From Archaeoglobaceae archaeon (GTDB lineage Archaea; Halobacteriota; Archaeoglobi; Archaeoglobales; Archaeoglobaceae), in contig JASKJN010000004.1 in the NCBI GenBank assembly GCA_030153385.1, positions 1-46,975 on the forward strand: a stretch of DNA of 46,975 nt. Direction: 5' to 3'. The notes beneath the pieces are model-generated. The model was not told where the DNA came from, did not search any database, and saw nothing but the letters and a program-made list of their open reading frames with translations. Both the position numbers and the translations under genes were made by a program. Below, in pieces: positions 7,769 to 17,200 of this stretch; positions within the stretch are counted from its first letter, which is position 1; the number at the start of each line of letters is the position of its first letter.

Positions 7769-7902
7769 AAAGAATAATCCAGTTCAAAGTTTACAGGAGA
7801 GAGAAGTATTACGTTGCAGAATGCATGGATCTGCCTGTAGTAACGCAGGGGAGAAAACGAGTAAATTGGAATAATTATATAAACACTTCAGCAGCAAGTT
7901 AA
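7765..7902 (+). pseudogene. truncated HicB-like antitoxin
   Basis: The first 29 residues, including KYYVAECMDLPVVTQG, match the beta-hairpin start of HicB antitoxins, where the strand EC-x-DLP-x-x-TQG is diagnostic. HicB proteins then continue with a helix (T-x-EEA-x-x-N) and more. Here the frame changes into RKRVNWNN and ends at TAA, so the rest is lost, probably through a frameshift or deletion. It follows the HicA-like remnant with a 4-base overlap. No antitoxin function is expected. Confidence 0.55.
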
Positions 7903-8277
7903 TAGTTTTACTTGCAGAGTCAATTTCCGAGTTTGATTTTGTTGATTGGGTGCTGATAGTTGATTTAAGTTGATTTCAAAATGTCGGTTTTGTTGATTTT
8001 GGCGATTGTTTCTGATGAGTTCTCAAGAAATCCAATTTTCCCCCTAAACCCTATGTTCTACATGGAACAAGTTGGAACATATTCTGAATCAACCCTTAAA
8101 AAGCTCGAAGTCGAAAAAGAAAGCAGCAGAAAGCATAATTTACGTATCAGAATTTCTTCAGAAAAACTATATATTTTTAAAAGAAAATTTCAAAAATCGC
8201 TTTTCCGAAACAATCGATAAGTTATTGAGCTTTTTGAGGACTGAGGTACCGATATAAATAAAAATACTCAGCCTCAG
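7903..8277. other. intergenic stretch without a convincing gene; repeated GTTGATT
   Basis: I see no supported gene here. GTTGATT occurs four times within 60 bases (7941, 7959, 7969 and 7992), with unequal spacing. A TTG-started frame, 8072-8257, would give a basic 61-residue helix-rich peptide, but it lacks a ribosome-binding site and any recognisable motif. The stretch ends at the tRNA gene. Confidence 0.4.
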
Positions 8278-8350
8278 TGGGCTCGGCCGGATTCGAACCG
8301 GCGATCTCCGCCGTGTAAGGGCGGTGTCATAACCCCTAGACCACGAGCCC
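8278..8350 (-). tRNA. tRNA-Val (anticodon UAC)
   Basis: The minus strand folds as a complete 73-base tRNA. The acceptor stem GGGCTCG pairs with CGAGCCC, and the D-arm contains TGGTCTAGGGG. The anticodon stem CCGCC/GGCGG encloses the loop CTTACAC with anticodon TAC. The T-loop region is GGTTCGAATCC. The discriminator base is A and no CCA is encoded. I see no intron. It marks the boundary between the accessory stretch to its left and the housekeeping genes to its right. Confidence 0.95.
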
Positions 8351-8588
8351 ATGAGAAATTAAAGCTATGAATTTAAAAATTTTGTTCCTTTCTTGGCACT
8401 TTCCCCGTAATGAGCCAATTTCAAGTCTTTCTATCCTTCCAAGAAAAAGCTTATTAACTCTACATAGTGGCGGAATTGATGTCAATAAAGGTGCTTTCCC
8501 AATGTGAAAGAGAGAATTTTGGGGGCGTTAGGAGGAATAGCAGAAATCATTATCCTAAATTGAATTGGGGGTTGAATCAGAGCTTCAA

Positions 8589-8596
8589 TTTTATAA
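8589..8596 (+). promoter_or_regulatory. probable TATA box for the purE operon
   Basis: TTTTATAA lies 16-23 bases before the purE ATG, consistent with a leaderless or very short leader transcript. Spacing is slightly short, so the call is tentative. Confidence 0.35.
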
Positions 8597-8611
8597 CCTT
8601 GGGTGTACTTT

Positions 8612-9088
8612 ATGAAAGTCGTTATAATCATGGGGTCAAAAGCAGATCTTGAATACGGGAAGGAGATAGCGGACAAGTTGAAGCTTTTTAGAATTGAGAG
8701 CGAGCTAAGAATTGCTTCAGCGCACAAAACTCCAGAGCACGTGCTTGAAATTATTAAGCGATACGAGAAAGAAGATGTTGTTTTCGTCACTGTTGCTGGC
8801 AGAAGCAATGCTTTAAGTGGTTTCGTTGATGCGAACACCACTAAGCCAGTAATCGCCTCTCCCCCTTATAGCGAGAAGTTTGCTGGAGTTGACATATTTT
8901 CGAGCATTCGAATGCCCTCAGGCGTTGCGCCAATGCTCGTCCTTGAAGCGGAAAACACAGCTTTAGCGGTTGCCAAGATCTTTGGGTTGAAGAGTGAAAT
9001 TGTTAGGAGAGCGGTTGAGGAGTATCAGAGGAAGAAGAAAGAGGAGATAATAAAGGCAGACGGTGAGGTGGCGGATGGGGAGCGTTAA
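8612..9088 (+). CDS. purE: PurE, class II-type AIR carboxylase
   Basis: A 158-residue PurE. It places the carboxyl group on aminoimidazole ribonucleotide in purine synthesis. Sequence marks favour the class II form, which uses CO2 directly and needs no PurK: SAHKTPEH rather than SAHRTP, AGRSNALSG, and SSIRMPSGVAPMLVL. The N-terminal MGSKADLEYG is the phosphate-binding loop. I start at the ATG at 8612 (MKVVIIMGS), the usual PurE start, not at the GTG three codons earlier. The C-terminal 20 residues are a charged tail not needed for the fold. Its end overlaps purC, and no purK is nearby, in keeping with class II. Confidence 0.88.
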   Translation: MKVVIIMGSKADLEYGKEIADKLKLFRIESELRIASAHKTPEHVLEIIKRYEKEDVVFVTVAGRSNALSGFVDANTTKPVIASPPYSEKFAGVDIFSSIRMPSGVAPMLVLEAENTALAVAKIFGLKSEIVRRAVEEYQRKKKEEIIKADGEVADGER

Positions 9089-10067
9089 GGATCTTTTGGT
9101 GATTAAAAGTCCTAATGGCGGACTCGGGGAAGGAATTTTCGAGTTCTCGGATCGCTATAGCGTCTTCGATTACGGAGAAATGCCAGACAAGATTGATGGA
9201 AAAGGGGCATCACTTTGCCTCATTTCTGCATATTTCTTTGAAAAACTCGAGGAATTGGGTATAAAAACGCATTACCTTGGCCTGGTTGAGGATAATGAGG
9301 TTAAAAGGCTTGAAGAACTGAGTTCCGCCACGAACAGGATGAGAGTTAAGCTTGTCAGGATTCTGAGACCCTCTGGAAGAGATTACTCGATCTTCGCCAA
9401 AGAGAAAACGAATTTCCTGATCCCGCTCGAAATTATCTACAGAAACAAGATTCCCGAAGGCTCTTCTCTGCTGAGAAGAGTTGCAAGTGGCGAGGTGAAA
9501 CCGGAGGATTTCGGGCTCAGGGAAATAAAGCCGAATATGAAGCTCGAAAGACCGATAGTTGACTTCAGCACGAAGCTTGAAGACGTTGACAGGTATTTGA
9601 GCTATGATGAAGCGAAGAGGATAGCTTCGCTTAGCGATGAGGAATTCGAACAGCTGAAGGATATCGTGCTCAGGGTGGACGATCTGATAACGAATGAAGT
9701 TTCAAAGATCGGTTTAGAGAATGAGGATGGAAAAATAGAGCTTGCTTTTGATGAAAAAAGGAGATTTATGGTCGTAGATGCGGTTGGGACACCAGATGAG
9801 TGCAGGTTCAGCTTCGAAGGTTTTGAAGTGAGCAAGGAGTTTCTCAGAATTTACTACAGAAAAACCGAATGGTATGAAAAAATAAAGGCACACAAAGGGA
9901 AGGAAAACTGGCGAGAGCTCGTTGGGAAACCCCCCAAGCTAAATCCGGAAGTTAAAGAAGCTGTTTCCGAGTTATACATGGCTTTATGCAACGAGATAAC
10001 CGGAAGGAAGTTTTTTGATGTTCCCAGGCTTGGCTTAGTCGTTAAAAGGTTGAGGGAACTTTTATGA
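9075..10067 (+). CDS. purC: SAICAR synthetase
   Basis: A 330-residue PurC that joins aspartate to CAIR with ATP, the step after PurE. The segment SVFDYGEMPDKIDGKGASL carries the conserved D-x-GxxPD-x-I-x-x-KG core. The helix EELGIKTHYLG and the later RILRPSGRDYS fit the long archaeal form rather than the roughly 240-residue bacterial one. The start is ATG 9075, placed 4 bases after GGTGAGGTG; a GTG at 9063 is less likely. It overlaps purE by 14 bases, and its TGA overlaps carA as ATGA. Purine and pyrimidine/arginine precursor genes are thus translationally coupled. Confidence 0.88.
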   Translation: MGSVKDLLVIKSPNGGLGEGIFEFSDRYSVFDYGEMPDKIDGKGASLCLISAYFFEKLEELGIKTHYLGLVEDNEVKRLEELSSATNRMRVKLVRILRPSGRDYSIFAKEKTNFLIPLEIIYRNKIPEGSSLLRRVASGEVKPEDFGLREIKPNMKLERPIVDFSTKLEDVDRYLSYDEAKRIASLSDEEFEQLKDIVLRVDDLITNEVSKIGLENEDGKIELAFDEKRRFMVVDAVGTPDECRFSFEGFEVSKEFLRIYYRKTEWYEKIKAHKGKENWRELVGKPPKLNPEVKEAVSELYMALCNEITGRKFFDVPRLGLVVKRLRELL

Positions 10068-11131
10068 AAGCTGCACTTGCTTTGGAGGATGGAACTTATT
10101 TAGAGGGGGAGGCTTTTGGCGCTGAAAAGACTGCTGTTGGAGAGATCGTATTCTGCACCTCGATGACGGGTTACGTTGAGGCGCTCACGGATCCGAGCTA
10201 TAAGGGGCAGATTTTGATGATGACATATCCGCTGATTGGCAACTACGGAGTTTGCAGGGAGGACTTTGAAAGCGATGGTGTGAAGGTTGAAGGCTTCGTT
10301 GTCAGAGAGCTTTGCAAAAAGCCAAGCAACTGGAGAAGCGAGATGAGTGTTGATGAATTGTTAAAGGAATACGACGTTGTCGGAATAGAGGGTGTCGATA
10401 CGAGGATGCTGACGAAAAAGATCAGAATTTACGGTTCTATGAAGGCTGCTATAGGTGTTGAAGTTGAAAGGGAAAAGCTGATAAAGATCGCAAGGGACCA
10501 GCCCTTCATAAGCGACATCGATTTGGTCGACAAGGTTTGCGTTAGGGAGCCAAGAAGAATCGATGCTAAAGGAAAATTCGAGGTCGTTCTCATAGACTGC
10601 GGAGTTAAAAGGAGCATCGTCAGACAGCTGTTAAAAAGGGGAATAAATCTCACACTCGTTCCTTACAACTACCCCGCTGATAAGATACTTGAAATGAATC
10701 CAGATGGAGTTTTCATCTCAAATGGTCCAGGAGATCCAGCAAGAGTTAAAGAGACGATCGAGACTATAAGAATGCTGATTGGAAAGCTTCCAATGGCTGG
10801 AATATGTTTGGGGCATCAGCTCATAGCTTTAGCCTCTGGAGCGAAGACGTTCAAGCTTAAATTTGGCCACCATGGTAGCAATCAGCCAACAAAGGATTTG
10901 GAAACTGGAAGGGTTTTCATATCAAGCCAGAACCACAATTTTGCTGTTAAAGAAGAAACCCTGCCAAAGGGTTTTGAGGTTACGCAGATAAATCTGAACG
11001 ACAGAACCGTTGAAGGACTGAAGCACAAAGATTTGCCTATAATAACTGTGCAGTATCATCCCGAAGCGGGACCCGGGCCTCATGATACTTACTTCTTCTT
11101 CGATCGATTTTTAGACCTTCTGAGGGGTTAA
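10064..11131 (+). CDS. carA: carbamoyl-phosphate synthase small subunit (glutaminase)
   Basis: A 355-residue CarA. The N-terminal half (1-165) is the CPSase small-chain domain with [15 protein letters not shown]. The C-terminal class I glutamine amidotransferase has the nucleophile C248 in MAGICLGHQ and the H332/E334 pair in [13 protein letters not shown]. It releases ammonia from glutamine and channels it to CarB for arginine and pyrimidine synthesis. The ATG overlaps the purC stop by 4 bases, and one base separates its stop from carB. All catalytic residues look intact. Confidence 0.96.
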   Translation: MKAALALEDGTYLEGEAFGAEKTAVGEIVFCTSMTGYVEALTDPSYKGQILMMTYPLIGNYGVCREDFESDGVKVEGFVVRELCKKPSNWRSEMSVDELLKEYDVVGIEGVDTRMLTKKIRIYGSMKAAIGVEVEREKLIKIARDQPFISDIDLVDKVCVREPRRIDAKGKFEVVLIDCGVKRSIVRQLLKRGINLTLVPYNYPADKILEMNPDGVFISNGPGDPARVKETIETIRMLIGKLPMAGICLGHQLIALASGAKTFKLKFGHHGSNQPTKDLETGRVFISSQNHNFAVKEETLPKGFEVTQINLNDRTVEGLKHKDLPIITVQYHPEAGPGPHDTYFFFDRFLDLLRG

Positions 11132-11132
11132 A

Positions 11133-14100
11133 ATGCCAAGGAGAGAAGACCTCAGCAAGATAATGGTCATTGGAAGTGGTCCAATAGTTATCGGGCAAGC
11201 TGCAGAATTCGATTACTCTGGAAGTCAAGCATGCAAGGCTCTGCGTGAGGAGGGCTATAAAGTCGTGCTCGTGAACTCCAATCCAGCGACGATAATGACG
11301 GATCCAGATATGGCGGACTCCATATACATTGAGCCTCTCGATGCGGAGATTGTGGCAAAGATCATAGAAAAAGAGACTCCAGATGCTCTGCTACCTACAC
11401 TCGGCGGACAGACGGGGCTTAATTTGGCCATTCAGCTTCATGAAATGGGTGTGCTTGATAAATATGGAGTTGAGCTCATAGGGGCGAATGCAGAAGCGAT
11501 AAGAAAGGCGGAGGACAGGGAACTGTTCAAGCAGTGCATGCTTAAAATAGGTCTCGAGGTTCCAAGGAGCAAAGCTGTGAATGACGTTAAATCCGCATTA
11601 GATTTTGCAGAAGAGGTCGGCTTTCCTCTTGTAATCCGTCCAGCCTTCACACTCGGGGGAACCGGAGGGGGAATAGCCTACAATAAAGAAGAGCTGAAGG
11701 AATTAGTCTCTAAAGGGCTGAAACTTTCGATGATAAAGCAGGTGCTTGTGGAAGAGAGTGTTATCGGCTGGAAGGAGTTTGAACTCGAAGTCATGAGGGA
11801 TTTGGCGGACAATGTCGTTATAATCTGTCCAATTGAGAACTTTGATCCCATGGGTATTCACACAGGAGACAGCATTACCGTCGCTCCCGCACAAACGCTC
11901 ACGGATGTTGAATATCAGGAACTCAGGGATGCTGCAATAAAGATCATCCGCGAGATAGGCGTGGAGACTGGGGGGAGCAACATCCAGTTTGCAGTGCATC
12001 CTGATAATGGCAGGATAGTGGCTATAGAAATGAATCCAAGAGTTAGCAGATCATCAGCTCTGGCTTCGAAAGCAACGGGTTTTCCGATTGCAAAGATAGC
12101 TGCAAAGCTTGCGGTTGGTTATACTCTTGACGAGATTCCGAACGACATAACAAAGGAAACTCCAGCAAGCTTTGAGCCTACGATCGACTACGTAGTGGTA
12201 AAAGTTCCACGCTTCGCCTTTGACAAGTTTCCAACCGCTACCCAGATTCTGGGAACGCAGATGGAGAGCGTTGGCGAGGTTATGGCAATAGGCAGGACTT
12301 TCGAAGAGGCTTTGCAAAAGGCTTTGAGAAGTCTTGAGATTGGCAGATATGGTCTTGGATGTGATGGAAAAGATAAAGATCCGAGCAGGGATGAGATAAT
12401 CAGGAAGCTCAGATTTCCAAGTCACGACAGAATTTTCTACATACGCTACGCATTTCAGAAAGGGTTCAGCGTAAAGGAGATCTACGAGCTGACAAAAATT
12501 GACCCCTGGTTCCTTGAAAAGGTCAAGAATATTGTGGAATTCGAAGAAAAACTTAAGAAGATTGCAAAGGAAAAGAAAATCGAGGAAGTGCCGAGAGAGA
12601 TTTTGCTGGAGGCCAAAAGACTTGGATTCAGCGACAGGCAGATTGCTTTCATATTTAAATGCAGTGAGAGAGAAGTGAGAGCTGTCAGAAAGCGTTTGAA
12701 TATAATTGCGGTTTACAAGATGGTTGACACCTGTGCTGCTGAATTTGAGGCAAAAACACCATACTATTATTCGACCTATGAGGAAGAAAACGATGCAATT
12801 CCGACAAAAAGAAAGAAGGTCATGATACTCGGCAGTGGCCCTAATAGAATCGGTCAGGGAATTGAGTTCGACTACTGCTGCGTTCATGCTGTTAAAAGTC
12901 TAAAGGAAGACGGTTATGAGACGATAATGGTTAACTGCAATCCTGAAACTGTTTCAACAGACTACGATACCTCCGACAGGCTTTACTTTGAGCCTATAAC
13001 GCATGAAGATGTGATGAATATATACGAAAATGAGAACCCGATTGGCGTGATGGTGCAGTTTGGAGGTCAGACACCGCTTAACATCGCTGAAGAACTCGAA
13101 AAAAGTGGAGCAAAAATTTTGGGCACTTCTGTTGATTCGATAGACATAGCGGAGGATAGGGAGAGATTTGAAATTCTGATGAAGGAGCTCGGAATTCCAA
13201 GACCACCAAACGGGATAGCATTCAGTATTGAGGAAGCGAAGGAGATTGCAAGGAAAATCGGCTATCCAGTGCTTGTCCGCCCGAGTTACGTGCTTGGCGG
13301 TAGGGCTATGGAGATCGTTTACGAGGAGTCAGAGCTTGAGAGATATATCACCGAAGCCTTGGAAGTGAGCCCCGAGAAGCCCATACTCATAGACAAGTTC
13401 CTCGAAGATGCAATAGAACTCGAAGTTGATGCGCTCTGTGATGGTGAAGAAGTATACATAGGCGGGATAATGGAACACATAGAAGAGGCGGGAGTTCATA
13501 GCGGAGACTCCGCATGCGTTCTTCCGCCAGTATCCCTGTCTGATGAAATGATCGAGAGGGTTAAAGACTATACGAGAAGAATTGCAATAGCTCTGAAGGT
13601 TGTGGGGCTTGTGAACATTCAGTATGCCTTGAAGGATGATGTTCTTTACATCCTCGAGGCAAATCCGAGAGCGAGCAGAACGGTGCCATTCGTGAGCAAA
13701 GCGACTGGAGTTCCGCTTGCAAAGATCGCTGCGAAGCTCATGATGGGAGCTAAGCTGAGAGATTTCAATTTGAAGGAGCCAAAAATGAGGCATCTTGCGG
13801 TAAAAGAGGCGGTATTTCCTTTCATAAAGCTTCCGGGTGTCGATCCAGTACTTGGCCCAGAGATGAGGTCAACCGGGGAAGTGATGGGTATCGATTACAA
13901 CTTCGGCCTCGCCTACTACAAGGCGGAGCTCGGTGCAGGGATGAAACTGCCAACAGAAGGAAACGTGCTGATCAGCGTTAAGGACAAGGATAAGCCAAAG
14001 ATCTTGCCAGTTGCAAAAAAGCTTTCAGAATTCGGGTTCAAGATATATGCAACTGAAAACACCGCTAAATATCTTAAAGAACATGGGATTGAAGCTGAAA

Positions 14101-14369
14101 TAGCCTTGAAAGTGAGCCAGGGTAGGCCAAACATCGTAGATATGATAATAAACGGACAGATAAACCTGATAATAAACACACCAAGCGGGGGGAGAGGGAA
14201 GACTGAGGGATACGAGATCAGAAGGGCTGCTATCGAATATGGCGTGCCATACGTAACGACGATCCCCGGAGCTATTGCTGTTGTTAAAGCAGTCGAAGCA
14301 GTGAAGAGAGGTAAATTGAGTGTTAAGTCATTGCAGGAGTACCATGAAGAGATTCGAAGATTATCTTGA
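11133..14369 (+). CDS. carB: carbamoyl-phosphate synthase large subunit
   Basis: A full-length 1078-residue CarB. Two ATP-grasp halves each begin with a GSGPxxIGQ-x-EFDY motif (near residue 12 and near residue 570). The first half makes carboxyphosphate and carbamate; the second phosphorylates carbamate. The last 130 residues, with [17 protein letters not shown], form the MGS-like allosteric domain. Some archaea split this gene in two; here it is one chain. It starts one base after carA and runs 26 bases into larB. No internal stop or frameshift was seen. Confidence 0.97.
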   Translation: MPRREDLSKIMVIGSGPIVIGQAAEFDYSGSQACKALREEGYKVVLVNSNPATIMTDPDMADSIYIEPLDAEIVAKIIEKETPDALLPTLGGQTGLNLAIQLHEMGVLDKYGVELIGANAEAIRKAEDRELFKQCMLKIGLEVPRSKAVNDVKSALDFAEEVGFPLVIRPAFTLGGTGGGIAYNKEELKELVSKGLKLSMIKQVLVEESVIGWKEFELEVMRDLADNVVIICPIENFDPMGIHTGDSITVAPAQTLTDVEYQELRDAAIKIIREIGVETGGSNIQFAVHPDNGRIVAIEMNPRVSRSSALASKATGFPIAKIAAKLAVGYTLDEIPNDITKETPASFEPTIDYVVVKVPRFAFDKFPTATQILGTQMESVGEVMAIGRTFEEALQKALRSLEIGRYGLGCDGKDKDPSRDEIIRKLRFPSHDRIFYIRYAFQKGFSVKEIYELTKIDPWFLEKVKNIVEFEEKLKKIAKEKKIEEVPREILLEAKRLGFSDRQIAFIFKCSEREVRAVRKRLNIIAVYKMVDTCAAEFEAKTPYYYSTYEEENDAIPTKRKKVMILGSGPNRIGQGIEFDYCCVHAVKSLKEDGYETIMVNCNPETVSTDYDTSDRLYFEPITHEDVMNIYENENPIGVMVQFGGQTPLNIAEELEKSGAKILGTSVDSIDIAEDRERFEILMKELGIPRPPNGIAFSIEEAKEIARKIGYPVLVRPSYVLGGRAMEIVYEESELERYITEALEVSPEKPILIDKFLEDAIELEVDALCDGEEVYIGGIMEHIEEAGVHSGDSACVLPPVSLSDEMIERVKDYTRRIAIALKVVGLVNIQYALKDDVLYILEANPRASRTVPFVSKATGVPLAKIAAKLMMGAKLRDFNLKEPKMRHLAVKEAVFPFIKLPGVDPVLGPEMRSTGEVMGIDYNFGLAYYKAELGAGMKLPTEGNVLISVKDKDKPKILPVAKKLSEFGFKIYATENTAKYLKEHGIEAEIALKVSQGRPNIVDMIINGQINLIINTPSGGRGKTEGYEIRRAAIEYGVPYVTTIPGAIAVVKAVEAVKRGKLSVKSLQEYHEEIRRLS

Positions 14370-15018
14370 AAACCTCGCGAAGCTTGACTTTGATCGGGAG
14401 CAAAGGGCGGGAAAGCCTGAAGCGATATTCTGCGAAGGAAAGCCGGTAGAAGTGGTTGTGAGAATAGCGGAGGAATACAGGAATCGCGGTAAGGCTGTGC
14501 TGTTCACAAGGCTGAATAAAGAGCAAATAGACGCATTAAGAGCTATGGGTGCAGAGGTGAACGAGATAGCAAGAACCGCAACTTTTGGAGGTGCTGAGAA
14601 GGTAATTGGTAGTGTTGCAATTCTCACCGCTGGCACTGCAGACATTTCAGTGGCAGAGGAGGCAGCAGTGACAGCAAAATTCCTTGGACTGGAAGTTCTG
14701 AAATTCTATGACGTTGGCGTTGCTGGGCTTCACAGGATCGTTGAGCCAGTGAAAGCGATAAGGGAAAAAAAGGTTGACAGCGTTATCGTAATTGCTGGAA
14801 TGGAAGGTGCACTCCCTTCAGTTGTCGCAGGGCTTGTAGATGTTCCAGTAATAGCGGTTCCGACCTCTGTGGGCTATGGGGTTCATTTGAAGGGAATTTC
14901 GACGCTTTTTGCAATGCTTCAGAGCTGTCCTTCCGGAGTTGCTGTTGTGAACATCGATAACGGTTTCGGAGCTGCAGTTTTTGCCTATCTGATCTCAAGG
15001 GTTAAGGAAAGAAGATAG
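14344..15018 (+). CDS. larB: LarB, nickel-pincer cofactor biosynthesis
   Basis: A 224-residue LarB. The N-terminal helix segment [20 protein letters not shown] is typical of the family. The C-terminal two thirds is a PurE-like fold, with [15 protein letters not shown] and [20 protein letters not shown]. LarB carboxylates and hydrolyses nicotinate adenine dinucleotide to start the nickel pincer nucleotide used by LarA-type racemases and epimerases. I start at ATG 14344 rather than 24 bases earlier, because family members begin with this short helix. It overlaps carB by 26 bases. LarC, LarE and LarA are not in the window. Confidence 0.9.
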   Translation: MKRFEDYLENLAKLDFDREQRAGKPEAIFCEGKPVEVVVRIAEEYRNRGKAVLFTRLNKEQIDALRAMGAEVNEIARTATFGGAEKVIGSVAILTAGTADISVAEEAAVTAKFLGLEVLKFYDVGVAGLHRIVEPVKAIREKKVDSVIVIAGMEGALPSVVAGLVDVPVIAVPTSVGYGVHLKGISTLFAMLQSCPSGVAVVNIDNGFGAAVFAYLISRVKERR

Positions 15019-15036
15019 ATTGGACAAACAAAATTT

Positions 15037-15900
15037 TCAAAGGCCCCTCAGCCATTCTGGCTTGAGAATTCGGGGATTCTTCAAAGCATAGTCGATTGTT
15101 TTTAGGATTTTGAGCTTATCGTCTGGCAGATTTCCCCCTATTGGAAGGTAGTTTGACGCATGGTTGCATCTGAAAATAGTCCTTGCTTCCAAGTTTTCAA
15201 CGAGCATTCTGAGCTCTAAAAGGTTTTCAATTGCATTTGGCAGATCGAATTCTCCCCTCTTTATCTTAAAATAAAGCGGTGTGTTGGGAACTGGGATGTA
15301 AGTTAATACTCCTGTGTATTTTGGCTGAATCCTGTTCAAAAGCCTTGCAGTGTTAACAGCATTTTCCTTCATTCTCTCTCTACCACCGATTCCAGTGAGA
15401 ACTGTAACAGAAAGGTCGAAACCGCACTCATGAGCCTTCTGGCATGCGTTGTATATCTCCTCAGAACTCGCACCCTTTCTTATGCTGTTAAGAATTTCAT
15501 CGTCTCCGCTCTCTATTCCAACGTAAAGAAGCTTAATTCCTGATTTTCTTATCTCGATCAGCTCATTCTTGCTCTTTTCAAGAATATCCATTGGATTGGC
15601 ATAACAGCTTATTCTTTCAAGTCTGAAAAGGCTGTTGGCGTAATTTGCGATCTCTAAAAGAAGATCCGTTTCCATGGTCAGTGCATTCCCGTCCGCGAGA
15701 AAAATTCTCTCGCAATTCCCATAAAAATCTTTTGCAATTCTGAAATCCTCCTTTATCTCGTCTATCTCTCTAACCCTGAACTTTTTCATCTTATACATTC
15801 CGCAAAAGGTGCATTTGTTCCAGGAACAGCCTATGGTGGTCTGAATGATGAGACTGCGAGCTTCGCTGGGCGGTCGAAATACGGGCTCCTCATATCTCAT
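15037..15900 (-). CDS. radical SAM protein with CX4CX2C cluster motif
   Basis: A 287-residue radical SAM protein. C25, C30 and C33 (GCSWNKCTFCGMYK) form a CX4CX2C motif instead of the usual CX3CX2C. FLADGNAL and the later GIESGDDEILNSIRKG and VTVLTGIGGRER fit the SAM-binding barrel strands. The opening EEPVFRPPSEARSLIIQ is shared by a widespread family of unassigned function in anaerobes. ATG 15900 is preferred over a TTG at 15918, because the family begins at about this point. It converges on larB with an 18-base gap. The substrate is unknown. Confidence 0.8.
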   Translation of the reverse strand: MRYEEPVFRPPSEARSLIIQTTIGCSWNKCTFCGMYKMKKFRVREIDEIKEDFRIAKDFYGNCERIFLADGNALTMETDLLLEIANYANSLFRLERISCYANPMDILEKSKNELIEIRKSGIKLLYVGIESGDDEILNSIRKGASSEEIYNACQKAHECGFDLSVTVLTGIGGRERMKENAVNTARLLNRIQPKYTGVLTYIPVPNTPLYFKIKRGEFDLPNAIENLLELRMLVENLEARTIFRCNHASNYLPIGGNLPDDKLKILKTIDYALKNPRILKPEWLRGL

Positions 15901-15969
15901 AACGCTATCTCTGCTCAAAACTAAAAAGGGTTTCCAAAAGATTTATACTTTCATGCTTAACCGAAAGCG

Positions 15970-16605
15970 ATGAACGACCTGCTCCCACTGATCACTGTTT
16001 ATCTCTACGTAGCCTTGCTCGTGCTTGTCTCTGAGATGACCGCAATAAAAAATGAGCTCGTAAGCAGAAAATTTCTGCACATAATGGTAGGCAACATTGC
16101 ATTCCTTCTACCCTTCTTCGAGTCTCGCATCGTTATGACCTTTCTCGCAGCATTCCCATTCGTAATTCTCACTTTCCTAATGACCCCTTATTCACCTGTA
16201 AAGATTATGAGCAGAACGACTCGATCCGGGCATGCTTTGGGGCTCTTTTACTATTCCATAGCATGGACGATCTTGGCCTTCTTCCTTTTCGAGAGATGCG
16301 ATGCGATATCCATGGGGATCATTGCAATGTCATATGGCGACGGATTTGCGTCGCTAATAGGCACGAGGTATGGAAAAAGAAATTATAAGATCTTTGGCGC
16401 GGTTAAGAGCTTTGAAGGAAGCGTTGCGATGTTTACAGCAACTCTTATCATGTTTCTGGTTGTAAGTCTTTACTACTCCCGCGAAATAACCGCTTTTCTA
16501 ATTCTCCTTGCCATCTTTGCAACATTCATGGAAGCCATAACTCCGAAAGGTCTCGACAATCTCACTGTTTCGATTCCTACCGCATTTCTCTACGTGATGA
16601 TATGA
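15970..16605 (+). CDS. polyprenol/phytol kinase-like membrane protein (SEC59/VTE5 family)
   Basis: A 211-residue integral membrane protein with about six to seven hydrophobic segments. It carries family marks of CTP-dependent dolichol, phytol and diacylglycerol-type kinases: SRKFLHI (33-38), SYGDGFASLIGTRYG (121-135) and KSFEGS (146-151). In archaea a likely substrate is geranylgeraniol or another polyprenol, salvaged for membrane lipids; this is inference. The TGA overlaps the next gene's ATG, so the two are coupled. It diverges from the radical SAM gene across a 69-base gap that should hold both promoters. Confidence 0.75.
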   Translation: MNDLLPLITVYLYVALLVLVSEMTAIKNELVSRKFLHIMVGNIAFLLPFFESRIVMTFLAAFPFVILTFLMTPYSPVKIMSRTTRSGHALGLFYYSIAWTILAFFLFERCDAISMGIIAMSYGDGFASLIGTRYGKRNYKIFGAVKSFEGSVAMFTATLIMFLVVSLYYSREITAFLILLAIFATFMEAITPKGLDNLTVSIPTAFLYVMI

Positions 16606-17168
16606 GGTTCATCGTTGTTGACGGCCTGGATGGCTCGGGAAAGGACACGCATGCGAGATTCGTTGCTGAAAGATACTTATCGAGAGGTGAGACGGTTATT
16701 ATTCGCAACCATCCCAGCGATTCTTTCTTCGGTAAAAAGGCCAAGCAAAGCCTTCTTGGTAGAGGCAAGCTCAACCATCTGAAGGCCTCGATCTTCTACT
16801 TTCTCGACGTCATGAACTCTCTCATCAAGTTTTATAAAAAAGCAGATAACGTAATCTTTGTCCGATACATCGGTGGAGTCTTTTACCTGCCATCTCCTCT
16901 TGCAAAATTCTTCTACAAGTTTTTCTCGGCAATTCTTCCCACATCGAATTACATGTTCTTCCTCGACGCAGAGCCGGAAGTTCTAGCAAAGAGGGTTGGA
17001 ATTAGAGAGGAAAAGGAGATGTTCGAGAATCTTGAGGATCTGAAGAAGGTCAGAGATAAAGCTCTTAGAATTCTGAAAGGCTGGCATGTTGTGAGGACTG
17101 ACAGAGAAATAGAGGAGACAAGGGCGGAGATAGAGAGTATCTTAAACGAACTTGATTCAAAAAATTAG
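16602..17168 (+). CDS. thymidylate-kinase-like P-loop kinase, divergent
   Basis: A 188-residue P-loop kinase of the thymidylate kinase family. The Walker A motif is GLDGSGKDTHA (8-18). However, the DR(Y) motif that holds dTMP in true thymidylate kinases reads FVRYIGGVFYL (V87 in place of Asp), and the usual SS-x-AYQ that follows is missing. Several aromatic helices (SIFYFLDVMNSLIKFY, LAKFFYKFFSAIL) suggest a hydrophobic substrate or membrane contact. Coupled by a 4-base overlap to the polyprenol-kinase-like gene, it may phosphorylate a lipid-related substrate. Ordinary dTMP kinase is the conventional annotation. Confidence 0.65.
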   Translation: MRFIVVDGLDGSGKDTHARFVAERYLSRGETVIIRNHPSDSFFGKKAKQSLLGRGKLNHLKASIFYFLDVMNSLIKFYKKADNVIFVRYIGGVFYLPSPLAKFFYKFFSAILPTSNYMFFLDAEPEVLAKRVGIREEKEMFENLEDLKKVRDKALRILKGWHVVRTDREIEETRAEIESILNELDSKN

Positions 17169-17200
17169 CTTTTCCCGATCTTGCATTTTTGCTCGGCCTT

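Noticed and set aside
7932-7998. GTTGATT repeats considered as a small CRISPR array
   Set aside because: The unit is only 7 bases, copies are 10-23 bases apart with irregular spacing, and there are no spacers of uniform size.
8467-8611. A possible C/D box RNA upstream of purE (TGATG-like and TGA-like words)
   Set aside because: No pairing of proper C and D boxes at the right distances and no terminal stem could be found.
12054-12887. A 277-codon minus-strand open frame opposite carB
   Set aside because: It is the antisense of a fully conserved ATP-grasp gene with typical codon bias. The translation is Cys/His/Phe-rich and unlike a real protein.
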